From Alphaproteobacteria bacterium (GTDB lineage Bacteria; Pseudomonadota; Alphaproteobacteria; Paracaedibacterales; CAIULA01): DNA of 64,000 nt. Below are positions 16,920-25,213 of this stretch, in pieces; positions within the stretch are counted from its first letter, which is position 1, and each line of letters starts with the position of its first letter. Made by a program: the position numbers and the translations under genes. The stretch is taken from positions 1-64,000 of the forward strand of contig CANJLN010000002.1 of NCBI GenBank assembly GCA_947475175.1, given 5' to 3'. The notes beneath the pieces are model-generated. The model ran no database searches, was not told where the DNA came from, and saw nothing but the letters and a program-made list of their open reading frames with translations.

Positions 16920-17492
16920 ATGATTTTAATTATCGATAATTATGATTCTTTTGTTTACAACATTTCTTGCTACACTCAAGAGCTGGGTTATCAAGCTGCT
17001 GTTTACCGCAATGATTGTATTACGATTGGGCAAATTGAAGAGTTACAACCAAGTCACATTATTATTGCTCCTGGCTCTTGTTATCCTGATGAGGCTGGCA
17101 TTTCAACCGAGGTTGTTGCCCATTTCTCAGGAATAATTCCGATTCTTGGAATTTGTCTAGGACATCAATGCATTGGTCAAGTTTTTGGCGCAGATGTGAC
17201 TCGTTCTCGTCAACCTATGCATGGAAAAACAAGTTTAATTAGCCATCAAGGGACAGGCGTTTTCAAGGATTTACCTGACCCGCTTAAAGTTACTCGTTAT
17301 CATTCTTCAGTTATTTCCAAAGATAGCTTACCTGAGTGTTTAACGGTCACAGCGATGAGTCCAGATGATGAGATTATGGCATTTTCTCACACAGAATTTC
17401 CAGTCGTTGGGGTTCAATTCCATCCTGAAGGCGCGTTAATACACTACGCTCATGAGTTACTGCATAATTTCTTAGAGGGCTGTTATCGATAG
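16920..17492 (+). CDS. Glutamine amidotransferase of anthranilate or aminodeoxychorismate synthase
   Basis: 190 residues from ATG 16920 (MILIIDNYDSFVYNISCYTQ). Class I glutaminase signatures are the oxyanion strand SHIIIAPGSCYPDE, the nucleophile elbow GICLGHQ and the terminal catalytic GVQFHPEG. It supplies ammonia to a chorismate-using PabB or TrpE partner, which is not in the window, so pabA and trpG cannot be separated. In a host-associated bacterium the folate role (PabA) is more likely, which is inference. GSC stands where relatives usually have GPG(S/T)P, a modest deviation. It is convergent with, and 4 bp from, the end of the next operon. Confidence 0.85.
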   Translation: MILIIDNYDSFVYNISCYTQELGYQAAVYRNDCITIGQIEELQPSHIIIAPGSCYPDEAGISTEVVAHFSGIIPILGICLGHQCIGQVFGADVTRSRQPMHGKTSLISHQGTGVFKDLPDPLKVTRYHSSVISKDSLPECLTVTAMSPDDEIMAFSHTEFPVVGVQFHPEGALIHYAHELLHNFLEGCYR

Positions 17493-17496
17493 AATT

Positions 17497-18561
17497 CTAT
17501 GTTGTTGGGGATAGTTCTAGAATAAGTTTTTGCAATCCTCTCTCTGCCTTGTGTAATTGTTTGGTTTTATGATCATTAATATCGTTATGCTCAAGAAAAT
17601 CGAGCCGAAAGCGATTTTGAGGGAGAAAATCATTTAATATAATGCTGATCCACTTAATCGAATAAATTGACATAAGAAGATCAGTTCTTTTTTGATGATA
17701 AGCTGGATTGTCCGTCAAATCTGCTATCTCTTGGTTAAAATAGGTATAAAACTCATTAGGGACAGGTATAGCAACTTGGTTGAAAAAATCACAAACTAAT
17801 TTTGCAGGATCATCCCATCCCGCGTATTCAAAATCTATAAATTTTATTTTTGACGATGTTCTTGCAAGTGAAGAATCTATTGTGACACCTAAGGCATTAT
17901 GAAAACCAAAGTCAGAGGGAGATAAAATTCTATCATTTTGAGAAATGGGAACATCAAGATCAAAGTTAAGTTTCTGGCAATTTCTAGTAAAGTTCTGCTT
18001 AATTTCTTGCCAAGTAGGGAACAAAGATTTAACTACAAATTTTTTTGCTTCTTTATCTATTGAAAGATTTTCATCTATTGATTCTAATCGTTTTATTCGT
18101 TTTTCTACAGTTTCCAAATGCTCCTTTAAACAGAAAGAAGCTTCAGAACCTACTGGCAAGGAACTTCCTTGATTTGAGGTTTTATGATGATTTATTGCTT
18201 TTGTAAAATTGATACATTCTTGAATGTGAGATTCTTTTATTTCGTCAGTTTTTAGCTTCTCACCATGTATATATTCATAAAGCCCCAGATGTTTGTCATA
18301 ATCGGCAAAAAAAGGCTGAGGTACAGAACATATTTGATTCTCCCAGCAAAACTGACTAAATGTATATTCATTTCTTAGGCGGCTTCTTTGGTCCTGTTCT
18401 GAAGTGAAATAGGCTTTCAATACATATGTTCCTTCTGAAGAAACAACTTTGTAAGCCTTATTATTTCCCCCTTTGTTAAGTAAGGAAACTTCAAAATTTG
18501 ACAAACCACATTCACTTAAAAAGTGTGATACAGAAGGAGAAAAGACAGAAGAGTTATCCAT
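17497..18561 (-). CDS. APH/choline-kinase-like phosphotransferase of the sugar operon
   Basis: 354 residues. I chose ATG 18561, which overlaps the upstream stop as TGATG. The protein-kinase-like fold is indicated by GGNNKAYKVVSSEGTYVLKA at the N-lobe, the catalytic loop SPSDFGFHNALG and the metal-binding IKFIDFEYAGWDDP. Ser replaces the usual His of the HxDxxxxN loop, but Asp and Asn are present. Family members phosphorylate small molecules such as sugars, choline or aminoglycosides. As last gene of a nine-gene sugar operon it is most likely a sugar or sugar-alcohol kinase. The substrate is unknown. Confidence 0.75.
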   Translation of the reverse strand: MDNSSVFSPSVSHFLSECGLSNFEVSLLNKGGNNKAYKVVSSEGTYVLKAYFTSEQDQRSRLRNEYTFSQFCWENQICSVPQPFFADYDKHLGLYEYIHGEKLKTDEIKESHIQECINFTKAINHHKTSNQGSSLPVGSEASFCLKEHLETVEKRIKRLESIDENLSIDKEAKKFVVKSLFPTWQEIKQNFTRNCQKLNFDLDVPISQNDRILSPSDFGFHNALGVTIDSSLARTSSKIKFIDFEYAGWDDPAKLVCDFFNQVAIPVPNEFYTYFNQEIADLTDNPAYHQKRTDLLMSIYSIKWISIILNDFLPQNRFRLDFLEHNDINDHKTKQLHKAERGLQKLILELSPTT

Positions 18562-19184
18562 CAAACAAGAAGCCATTCCTTTATAGACTGCCAAGATGAA
18601 AATGACTTTTCGATCTCTTTTGGTAGAGAAAAATCTTCATTTAGATAAGGAGAGAATAGAAGTTTTCTAACAGATTTTGGAAAGCAAGAGTCAGTTAAAA
18701 GTTCAGGCAGATCATCAACAAAATAATCACATTTCTGTTCTGTTATTCTTTCACATTTCTGTTCTTTTGTGAGTTCAAAAAAGACATCTTCTTCTTTAAA
18801 ACCCATACCACCATCAGAAATACTTTTAAAACATCCATTCTGGCGGAGCCATTCTCGGGCTGACGTATGTAAGTCATAGGCAGGACCTTTGAAAGGATGC
18901 CGTGTTTTATGACTAACGATAACAATATCAAATTCTTTTTCTCTACAAGCCAATATGAAAGAGGTAAGCCCAGGGAATAGCCGAGCTCTAGAAATGCCTG
19001 GACCATATACAAATCCTTGCATTTCTGTCCAAATATCTTCTTGGCCAGCGATCCTTAAATAATCCCTTACTGCGTCTTTGTTAGTAGGAAGAGTCTCAGG
19101 TATTAATTCTTTTTCCAAGGCGAGCTGATGAAATATGCCTTCATAGCAAGCAGTAGTATTATCAAAATCTATGCCTATTTTCAT
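18561..19184 (-). CDS. HAD-superfamily phosphatase of the sugar operon
   Basis: 207 residues. HAD motif I is at the extreme N-terminus (KIGIDFDNTTACYEG, nucleophile and acid Asp). Motif II is IVIVSHKT, and the acidic motif IV is CDYFVDDLPELL. It contains a long helical cap insert after motif I. It probably dephosphorylates a sugar phosphate, the role GmhB plays in heptose synthesis, but it is not a recognisable GmhB. It starts 2 bp after the dehydrogenase stop and is coupled to the kinase gene by TGATG. Confidence 0.8.
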   Translation of the reverse strand: MKIGIDFDNTTACYEGIFHQLALEKELIPETLPTNKDAVRDYLRIAGQEDIWTEMQGFVYGPGISRARLFPGLTSFILACREKEFDIVIVSHKTRHPFKGPAYDLHTSAREWLRQNGCFKSISDGGMGFKEEDVFFELTKEQKCERITEQKCDYFVDDLPELLTDSCFPKSVRKLLFSPYLNEDFSLPKEIEKSFSSWQSIKEWLLV

Positions 19185-19186
19185 TT

Positions 19187-20239
19187 TTAAAGAGATAAAT
19201 CAATTAAAGGGCGGCAAACAGACCCTGCTTCCAGATCATCTAAAGCTTGATTGATTTGAGCAAGGCTATAAGGTGAAGAAAATAATTTATCTGCGTCTAA
19301 ACGTTTATGAGCGATTAAACGCCCATACAAAGGATAATCGCGATCTGGCACACTATCTCCTCCCCAAGTTCCGAGCATACTACGTCCTGAATTGAACATA
19401 CCCGGATCAATTGTCACATCTTGACCCTTATGAGCATTACCAATAATGACTGCTTTTCCTCCTTGCGGACGAACAACTTGCAAGGCTTGCTGCATAATAG
19501 AAGGAATTCCAGTTGCCTCAATGGCAAAATCAGCCCCACCATCAGTTAAAGCCTTAATTGCCTCCATGACATCATCATTAAGAGGGTTTATTGTATGAGT
19601 GGCTCCTAGCTCTTTTGCAATAGCCAACTTTTCAGGATTGATATCCACCGCAATGACAGGAGCACATCCTGAAACAACTGCTCCCATAATGGCGTTTAAC
19701 CCAACACCACCACACCCAAAAACAACGAGGCTCTGGCCAGGCTGAGGTTTTGCTGTATTGATAACCGCTCCTACCCCTGTTGGCAGCGCACACCCTAGCA
19801 TAACGGCTTGCTTCATGGATACGCCTTTAGGGATTTTAGTTAAACGGTTTTCGCTAATGATAGCATGTGTCATAAAAGTAGTAATAGCACCCGCGTTAAC
19901 ATTGCGTTTGCCTGTGAAATGATGCCATTCATATACGCTTCCCATGACATTCGCACCGCTTCCCTTCAACCATGAAAGAACAACGCTATCATCTACGGCT
20001 AACTTTCCAGTATGACCTGGAGCTATTTCTAATACTTTTCCACTACCTTCATGACCTAAGCAATGAGGGAGAAAAGGATCTGCTCCACGGTGCCCTCTTA
20101 CTTCAAGTAATTGCGTGTGACACATCCCACTCCAGGTAATTTCAACCAAGATTTGTCCTGGTTTTAGAGTTGGTATTTCTAGATCAACAATCTCTAAAGG
20201 TTTGCCTAACTCAACTAAGACAGCAGCTGTGGTTTTCAT
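19187..20239 (-). CDS. Zinc-dependent alcohol/polyol dehydrogenase (MDR family)
   Basis: 350 residues. Catalytic zinc ligands are recognisable: Cys in SGMCHTQ, His-Glu in CLGHEGSGKV, and Cys in LGCALPTGVGAV. The Rossmann motif is VVFGCGGVGLNAIMGAV. The four-cysteine structural zinc lobe of ADH is missing: the region around SGANVMGSVYEWHHFTGKRN has no cysteines. Within this operon it could reduce a ketose or keto-sugar phosphate, as TarJ-type enzymes reduce ribulose-5-phosphate. That is inference. It overlaps the transketolase gene by 4 bp. Confidence 0.85.
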   Translation of the reverse strand: MKTTAAVLVELGKPLEIVDLEIPTLKPGQILVEITWSGMCHTQLLEVRGHRGADPFLPHCLGHEGSGKVLEIAPGHTGKLAVDDSVVLSWLKGSGANVMGSVYEWHHFTGKRNVNAGAITTFMTHAIISENRLTKIPKGVSMKQAVMLGCALPTGVGAVINTAKPQPGQSLVVFGCGGVGLNAIMGAVVSGCAPVIAVDINPEKLAIAKELGATHTINPLNDDVMEAIKALTDGGADFAIEATGIPSIMQQALQVVRPQGGKAVIIGNAHKGQDVTIDPGMFNSGRSMLGTWGGDSVPDRDYPLYGRLIAHKRLDADKLFSSPYSLAQINQALDDLEAGSVCRPLIDLSL

Positions 20240-21165
20240 TTAGCGAGCCTTTTTAAAATTTTATCGCTGATTTTATTAATTTCTAATCCAAAGTACTTAT
20301 GAGCGTGTTCTGTTTCTCCGGCTTCATGTAGAAATTCATCGCGAGTGCCAAAGCGTAAGAGAGGAGCGTATTTCTTGTTATCTTCTTGATCAACAAACCA
20401 TTCAGCAACGGCAGAGCCAAATCCGCCTATTAAACTATGTTCTTCTAAAGTGGAAACTAAAGAAAAGTCTTTAAAAGCATTCTTAATTAAGTCGACATCA
20501 AATGGCTTTAAACAAACGGCACTGACTACTTGAACGGAAATATTATGAGTTGCTAATTTATCAGCAATGGCTAATGCCATTGGTAACAAAACACCGACAA
20601 CTATTAAGCAAACATCTGTTCCTTTACGTACAACCAAGCTTTTCCCTATCTGGATTTGAGGTGTGACAGAATGGACAACCTGTTCTCCCTTTTTGCCTAG
20701 ACGGATATAAGTTGGACCATTATGAGATAAAGCTGCACGCAAACAACCCTTAACTTCTTCTGCATCGGCTGGGGTCAAAATTGTTAAACCAGGTAATGAG
20801 CGTAGCATTGCAATATCTTCGCAAGAGTGATGCGTGGGACCCAAAGAAGCATAACCCAATCCTGATCCTACGCCAGCAAATATAGCTGGAGCTTTGTGAT
20901 AACACAAATCAACTCGAATCTGCTCCATTACTCTCGTTGTAATAAATGGGGTGATGGTATAAGCAACTGGCCTCAAACCAGACAAAGCTAGACCGCTTGC
21001 TACGCCTATCATATTAGCTTCGGCAACACCGCAATTGAAAAAACGCGATCCATTTTTTTCTTTATAACCATCAAACAACTTGTTACCAATATCACCCGAC
21101 AAAAAAACAATTCTAGGGTCTTGTTCAGCAAGCGTAGTAATTTCTTTTGCAAACGCGTTTCTCAT
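20236..21165 (-). CDS. Transketolase, C-terminal (pyrimidine-binding) subunit
   Basis: 309 residues. It corresponds to the PYR plus C-terminal domains of transketolase: the catalytic Glu is in NCGVAEANMIGVASGLA, followed by the ribose-phosphate-interacting LGPTHHSCEDIAMLRSLPG and a C-terminal domain. Split transketolases are two adjacent genes, as here, with a 4-bp overlap. Transketolase moves two-carbon units between sugar phosphates and can yield sedoheptulose-7-phosphate, the substrate of GmhA-type isomerases two genes upstream. Placement in a surface-sugar operon suggests a dedicated enzyme, not the central pentose phosphate one. Confidence 0.92.
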   Translation of the reverse strand: MRNAFAKEITTLAEQDPRIVFLSGDIGNKLFDGYKEKNGSRFFNCGVAEANMIGVASGLALSGLRPVAYTITPFITTRVMEQIRVDLCYHKAPAIFAGVGSGLGYASLGPTHHSCEDIAMLRSLPGLTILTPADAEEVKGCLRAALSHNGPTYIRLGKKGEQVVHSVTPQIQIGKSLVVRKGTDVCLIVVGVLLPMALAIADKLATHNISVQVVSAVCLKPFDVDLIKNAFKDFSLVSTLEEHSLIGGFGSAVAEWFVDQEDNKKYAPLLRFGTRDEFLHEAGETEHAHKYFGLEINKISDKILKRLAK

Positions 21166-22019
21166 AACAATCCCAATTCCTTTTTAGCTGCAATTACTTC
21201 TTCAGCATTAGGGATGCGATAATGCCAGTTGTTATCATCTTCCATAAAGGAAACGCCTTTGCCTTTAATGGTGTGTGCTATAATCGCCAGAGGTTTAAGA
21301 GTATGAGGTGCATCACTGAATACGCTCTTTAATGCAGATGTCAATTCATCAATATCGTGACCGTTAACTTCTTTAACTTCCCAGCCAAAAGATGCCCATT
21401 TCTGGGCTAGAGGAGCCAAATTCAAAACTTCATTGCTGCGACCAGTTGCTTGCCACTTATTATAATCGACGATAACGCATAAATTGCCTACTTTCTGAGC
21501 AGAGGCCATCATAGCTGCCTCCCAAACAGAACCTTCATTGCATTCTCCATCACTAAGAAGAGCATAAACACGATAAGGCTTTCCAGAAATACGTGACGCT
21601 AAAGCCATTCCCAATCCTATTGGAAGTCCGTGACCTAAAGAACCAGTAGCAGCTTCCACTCCTGGAACACATTTAGGGCCTGGATGCTCTGCTAAACAAC
21701 TACCATCTTGGTTGTACGTATCAAGGATCTCTTTAGGAAAAAATCCACGTTCACATAAAACGGCATACAGCGCTGTAGCAGCATGTCCTTTGCTTAATAT
21801 AAAACGATCTCGTAATGGATCATCTGGTTCTAAAGCATTAAGAGATAAAACATTCCAGTAAGCAGCGACTAGAATATCGATACAAGATAAGGCAGATCCC
21901 AAATGAGGTGTTTCTGCTTTGTGAGATAAATCTATAACTTTACCACGAATTTTAGCAGCAGCTTTTTTTAAGCTATCTAAATCGTAGGGAGGAATAGATT
22001 TCAAAATCGTTGCTGTCAT
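21162..22019 (-). CDS. Transketolase, N-terminal (thiamine pyrophosphate-binding) subunit
   Basis: 285 residues. The diphosphate/Mg2+ motif is LLSDGECNEGSVWEAAMMAS ... IVDYNKWQATG, with the substrate His in KAETPHLGSALS. GLPIGLGMALASRISGKPYR and AHTIKGKGVSFME are characteristic. It forms the active site together with the next gene's product and is coupled to both neighbours by 4-bp overlaps. Confidence 0.93.
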   Translation of the reverse strand: MTATILKSIPPYDLDSLKKAAAKIRGKVIDLSHKAETPHLGSALSCIDILVAAYWNVLSLNALEPDDPLRDRFILSKGHAATALYAVLCERGFFPKEILDTYNQDGSCLAEHPGPKCVPGVEAATGSLGHGLPIGLGMALASRISGKPYRVYALLSDGECNEGSVWEAAMMASAQKVGNLCVIVDYNKWQATGRSNEVLNLAPLAQKWASFGWEVKEVNGHDIDELTSALKSVFSDAPHTLKPLAIIAHTIKGKGVSFMEDDNNWHYRIPNAEEVIAAKKELGLL

Positions 22020-23014
22020 ACTAATTGAATAGACTGCATAAGCTTAATGTTATAGTAAAGGATATTATTGTCTGGGTCAGTCACTAAGCCTGATTCAAAG
22101 GCGTCCTTTAAGTCTCTTACCGCATCTTCGATTGTTCTTTTTGGAGTAAATCCTAGCTCTTTTTGGATTTTTTTAGAAGAAACATGATAAGAACGGTTGT
22201 CATTACTTGGCGTTATGGTAATTTCTATATCTCTATCCAGACCTTTTTTTACCATATTAGCAAGATCTGAAACTGTGTAATTTTCATAGCCTGCATTATA
22301 TGTCTTACCGTCAATTTCAGCATCTTCACGTTGTAGGCAATAGGCATACAAATCAGTCATATCTTCGATATGAATATTAGGACGCATTTGATTTCCTCCA
22401 AATACAGTGATCTTGCCTTTTGTGATGGCATGGTGCGTCAAAATATTAACGGTTAAATCTAATCTTAAGCGTGATGAATATCCACAGACAGTAGCTGGCC
22501 TAAGGATTAACACAACAAAACCTGGCTCTCTTTCCTCTAGTAGGATTTCTTCACATAAAGCTTTATACTTTGAGTAATCGGTTAAAGGTTCCAGAGCTAA
22601 ATCTTCAGTTACATCGGTTCCTTCTTTAATTCCATATACGCTTGAAGAAGAAGCATAAATAAATCTTTTAACGCCTGCTTCTTTTGCAGCTTTTACAAGA
22701 GGTCTGAAACAATCGTAATTAATTGATTTCCCTAAATCAGGGTTTAATTCAAAAGAAGGATCATTAGATATACAAGCTAAATGTATAACGGCGTCACATC
22801 CATTAAGAGCTTTTTTTACAGTAGCAGGATCCCTCATATCACCTTTAATTTGAGTGAGACCAGGATTATCTGCCGCCACCTTTAACACATCATCACCATA
22901 AAGATATAGATCTAAAACTGTTACTTTATGACCTGCTTTTAATAACTTAGGGACTAGATTGCTACCCACATAACCAGCTCCACCGACAACTAAGACATTC
23001 CATTTTTTGGTCAT
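22016..23014 (-). CDS. NAD-dependent nucleotide-sugar epimerase/dehydratase (extended SDR)
   Basis: 332 residues from ATG 23014 (MTKKWNVLVVGGAGYVGSNL). A longer in-frame start would overlap the upstream gene. NAD-binding GGAGYVGS, HLACISNDPSF, the catalytic ASSSSVYG and YSKYK dyad, and RPATVCG are present. It belongs to the family with UDP-glucose epimerase and HldD. In this operon it may act on the nucleotide-activated sugar made by the HldE-like enzyme; the exact reaction cannot be read from sequence. Confidence 0.85.
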   Translation of the reverse strand: MTKKWNVLVVGGAGYVGSNLVPKLLKAGHKVTVLDLYLYGDDVLKVAADNPGLTQIKGDMRDPATVKKALNGCDAVIHLACISNDPSFELNPDLGKSINYDCFRPLVKAAKEAGVKRFIYASSSSVYGIKEGTDVTEDLALEPLTDYSKYKALCEEILLEEREPGFVVLILRPATVCGYSSRLRLDLTVNILTHHAITKGKITVFGGNQMRPNIHIEDMTDLYAYCLQREDAEIDGKTYNAGYENYTVSDLANMVKKGLDRDIEITITPSNDNRSYHVSSKKIQKELGFTPKRTIEDAVRDLKDAFESGLVTDPDNNILYYNIKLMQSIQLV

Positions 23015-23031
23015 TTGATCTTCTTTCTTTT

Positions 23032-23622
23032 TTAAGCTGCGTCTTTTTGATTTGTCCATCCCATAGCCAAGTCAAGTATGGCATGGCATAGCGCAAGATG
23101 AGTTATTTCAACGAAACCATATTCATGGTTGTTAACGAATAGATTGTAATCTCCCATAGTACGAAGAGGATTGTCTGACTTGAAACCGCTTAAGGTTAGG
23201 ATGTTGCATCCCATACTGCGAGCTTTTATTACAGCATTTAAAATATTAGCTGATCTACCTGAGCTACTAATAGCCACCAAAAAATCTCCCTGACGAGCAT
23301 GCATTTCGATTTGTTTGGCAAAAACTTGGTCATATCCCAAATCATTTCCAAGACAAGTAAGAGCAGCTCCATCATTAAAAGCGGTGGAGCGAATGTTTCC
23401 ATTTTTTGTATAATCAATTGCCATATGGCTTGCTATTCCAGCACTTCCGCCGTTACCAATAAACATCACTTTGTTACCATTGGCATGAGTATCAAGAATT
23501 GCCTTAGTCGCCCAAGAAAAAACTTTTTCCAAAGACGATTCTTCATTTTCACCTTTTGTTACAATAGTTTTAAGAGGTAAGGAAGCAAGGATATTAAAAT
23601 AGGATTCAATTCGTTTAAACAT
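23032..23622 (-). CDS. SIS-domain phosphoheptose isomerase-like protein (GmhA family)
   Basis: 196 residues, the typical GmhA length. It has the phosphosugar-binding loop FIGNGGSAGIASHMAIDYTK and the second loop FLVAISSSGRSANILNAVI, plus YGFVEITHLALCHAILDLA, where GmhA has its catalytic Glu/His helix (VQEVHLVICHLI). GmhA converts sedoheptulose-7-phosphate to D-glycero-D-manno-heptose-7-phosphate. Neighbouring transketolase and HldE-like genes support that assignment. Confidence 0.85.
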   Translation of the reverse strand: MFKRIESYFNILASLPLKTIVTKGENEESSLEKVFSWATKAILDTHANGNKVMFIGNGGSAGIASHMAIDYTKNGNIRSTAFNDGAALTCLGNDLGYDQVFAKQIEMHARQGDFLVAISSSGRSANILNAVIKARSMGCNILTLSGFKSDNPLRTMGDYNLFVNNHEYGFVEITHLALCHAILDLAMGWTNQKDAA

Positions 23623-23632
23623 TTATACTTCC

Positions 23633-25213
23633 TTATTTTAAAAGTGCAGTGATGGCTTTGACAACAGACGCTTTGTCGACTGATTTTCTGTGCCCTACAA
23701 TGCCCACTTTCATCGAACCGACAACGTTGCCAATAAAACCAACTTTTTGCAATGAGTGCCCTGCAGCCACTAAAGGTGATGTTACGGCTAAAAACGCATC
23801 TCCTGCACCCACAGTATCAACGACAGTTTTCGTAAGTGCCGGAACATTTCTTGTTCCCAAATCTTGCTCGTGGGTAATGCAGCCATGCTTTCCATGTGTG
23901 ATAATAATTTTTTTACAATCAACAAGTTTAGGTAATTTTGTACAAATTATATCAGTAATATCTGTCTGCTTATCATGCGTTGCCAAACGAGCCTCTGGCT
24001 CATCAATACAAACATAGTCAGCTTTTGGATATTTGCTAACCAAATTAAAACCAATGTTGGCACTATTTGCCTGAGCATTAACCGCTAAGAATTTTGACTC
24101 TTTAACAAGAATTTCCACTGTCGAAGAATCAATTAAACCGTGGCCAAAATCGGTGACAATAACAACATCAACCTCTTTTGCTTTCTGTAAGATTCGCCTG
24201 TTTAATTCCTGCTGCAACGTAGGAAGCATGGGGCTATCATCCATGTAATAGACTTCAAACATCTTACGTGTATAGTTGGGATCAACAAACCGAACTTTGC
24301 GTGTAGTCGGAGCAAATTCACGATAAAGAGGAGATAGAGTTACGTTTTCTTTCAAAGAAGATCGAATAATATCCTCACAAGAGTCTCTCTCTCCTAAGGC
24401 AGTAATTACTTCCACCTCTTTGCAGAATGAAGCCACATGATTAGCGGCAGCAATGACACCACCAGCGAATATTTCTCTATCATGATAGCGAGTTGCAATA
24501 ATGTTTTCTTTAGCAGATTTACCCATTGGAGTTACATAATCATATTCATCAACAATACAATCACCAACTAGAAGAATTTTGTAATCCTTTATGCTATCAA
24601 GCATGGATAATAGCTGCTCAAGACCTCCATCGGACCTTAAGAGATCCAAATGCTCACGCACCTTAGGTTCAAAGACATTTAAATTTTGATTGATTAAAGA
24701 CGAGGAGCTAAAGGTGATATCATTCGTAAAATGAATTTTTCCACCATAGGATTCTACGGCGCGACGTTCATCAATGATTTTACCAGTGATATCTTCTTCG
24801 GCATTAGCATAATCCGTACCCTTTATGTATAGACTGGGTTGGACTGCGCGAATAACACATTCGGCATCTGGCGCATAGTTAATAGCCACGTAATCCACAT
24901 ACTGAATTGATGCCAACATTTCAGCGCGCTGAGCTTCATTAAACACAGGGCGACCTGGCCCCTTGTTCACAAACGCGTCTGCCGTTAACGTAACGACCAA
25001 AATATCACCAAGTTCCCGCGCTTCTTTAAAATGTCTCACGTGACCTAAATGTAATAAATCAAACACTCCATGGCATAATACTACAGTTTTGTTTTGTGAA
25101 CGGCTTTTTGAACATACATTCGTAAGCTCTTCTAAACTTAATACCTTACGTCGCAAATCTTCCCCCGTTTTTTGTGTCTGATTAGCTGTCGTATTAAAAG
25201 CAATAACGGTCAT
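23633..25213 (-). CDS. HldE-like fusion in reverse order: nucleotidyltransferase then PfkB-family kinase
   Basis: 526 residues. The N-terminal nucleotidyltransferase (about 38-170) has GVFDLLHLGHVRHFKEA (HxGH motif), a GPGRPVFNEAQRAEMLASIQ segment and YIKGTDY. The C-terminal ribokinase-type domain (about 205-526) has ILLVGDCIVDEYDY, FAGGVIAAANHVASF and the catalytic VDTVGAGDAFLAV. E. coli HldE carries the kinase first and the transferase second; here the order is swapped. The pair should phosphorylate a sugar 7-phosphate at C1 and then activate the 1-phosphate with a nucleotide. It overlaps the next epimerase by 4 bp and precedes the GmhA-like gene. Confidence 0.88.
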   Translation of the reverse strand: MTVIAFNTTANQTQKTGEDLRRKVLSLEELTNVCSKSRSQNKTVVLCHGVFDLLHLGHVRHFKEARELGDILVVTLTADAFVNKGPGRPVFNEAQRAEMLASIQYVDYVAINYAPDAECVIRAVQPSLYIKGTDYANAEEDITGKIIDERRAVESYGGKIHFTNDITFSSSSLINQNLNVFEPKVREHLDLLRSDGGLEQLLSMLDSIKDYKILLVGDCIVDEYDYVTPMGKSAKENIIATRYHDREIFAGGVIAAANHVASFCKEVEVITALGERDSCEDIIRSSLKENVTLSPLYREFAPTTRKVRFVDPNYTRKMFEVYYMDDSPMLPTLQQELNRRILQKAKEVDVVIVTDFGHGLIDSSTVEILVKESKFLAVNAQANSANIGFNLVSKYPKADYVCIDEPEARLATHDKQTDITDIICTKLPKLVDCKKIIITHGKHGCITHEQDLGTRNVPALTKTVVDTVGAGDAFLAVTSPLVAAGHSLQKVGFIGNVVGSMKVGIVGHRKSVDKASVVKAITALLK

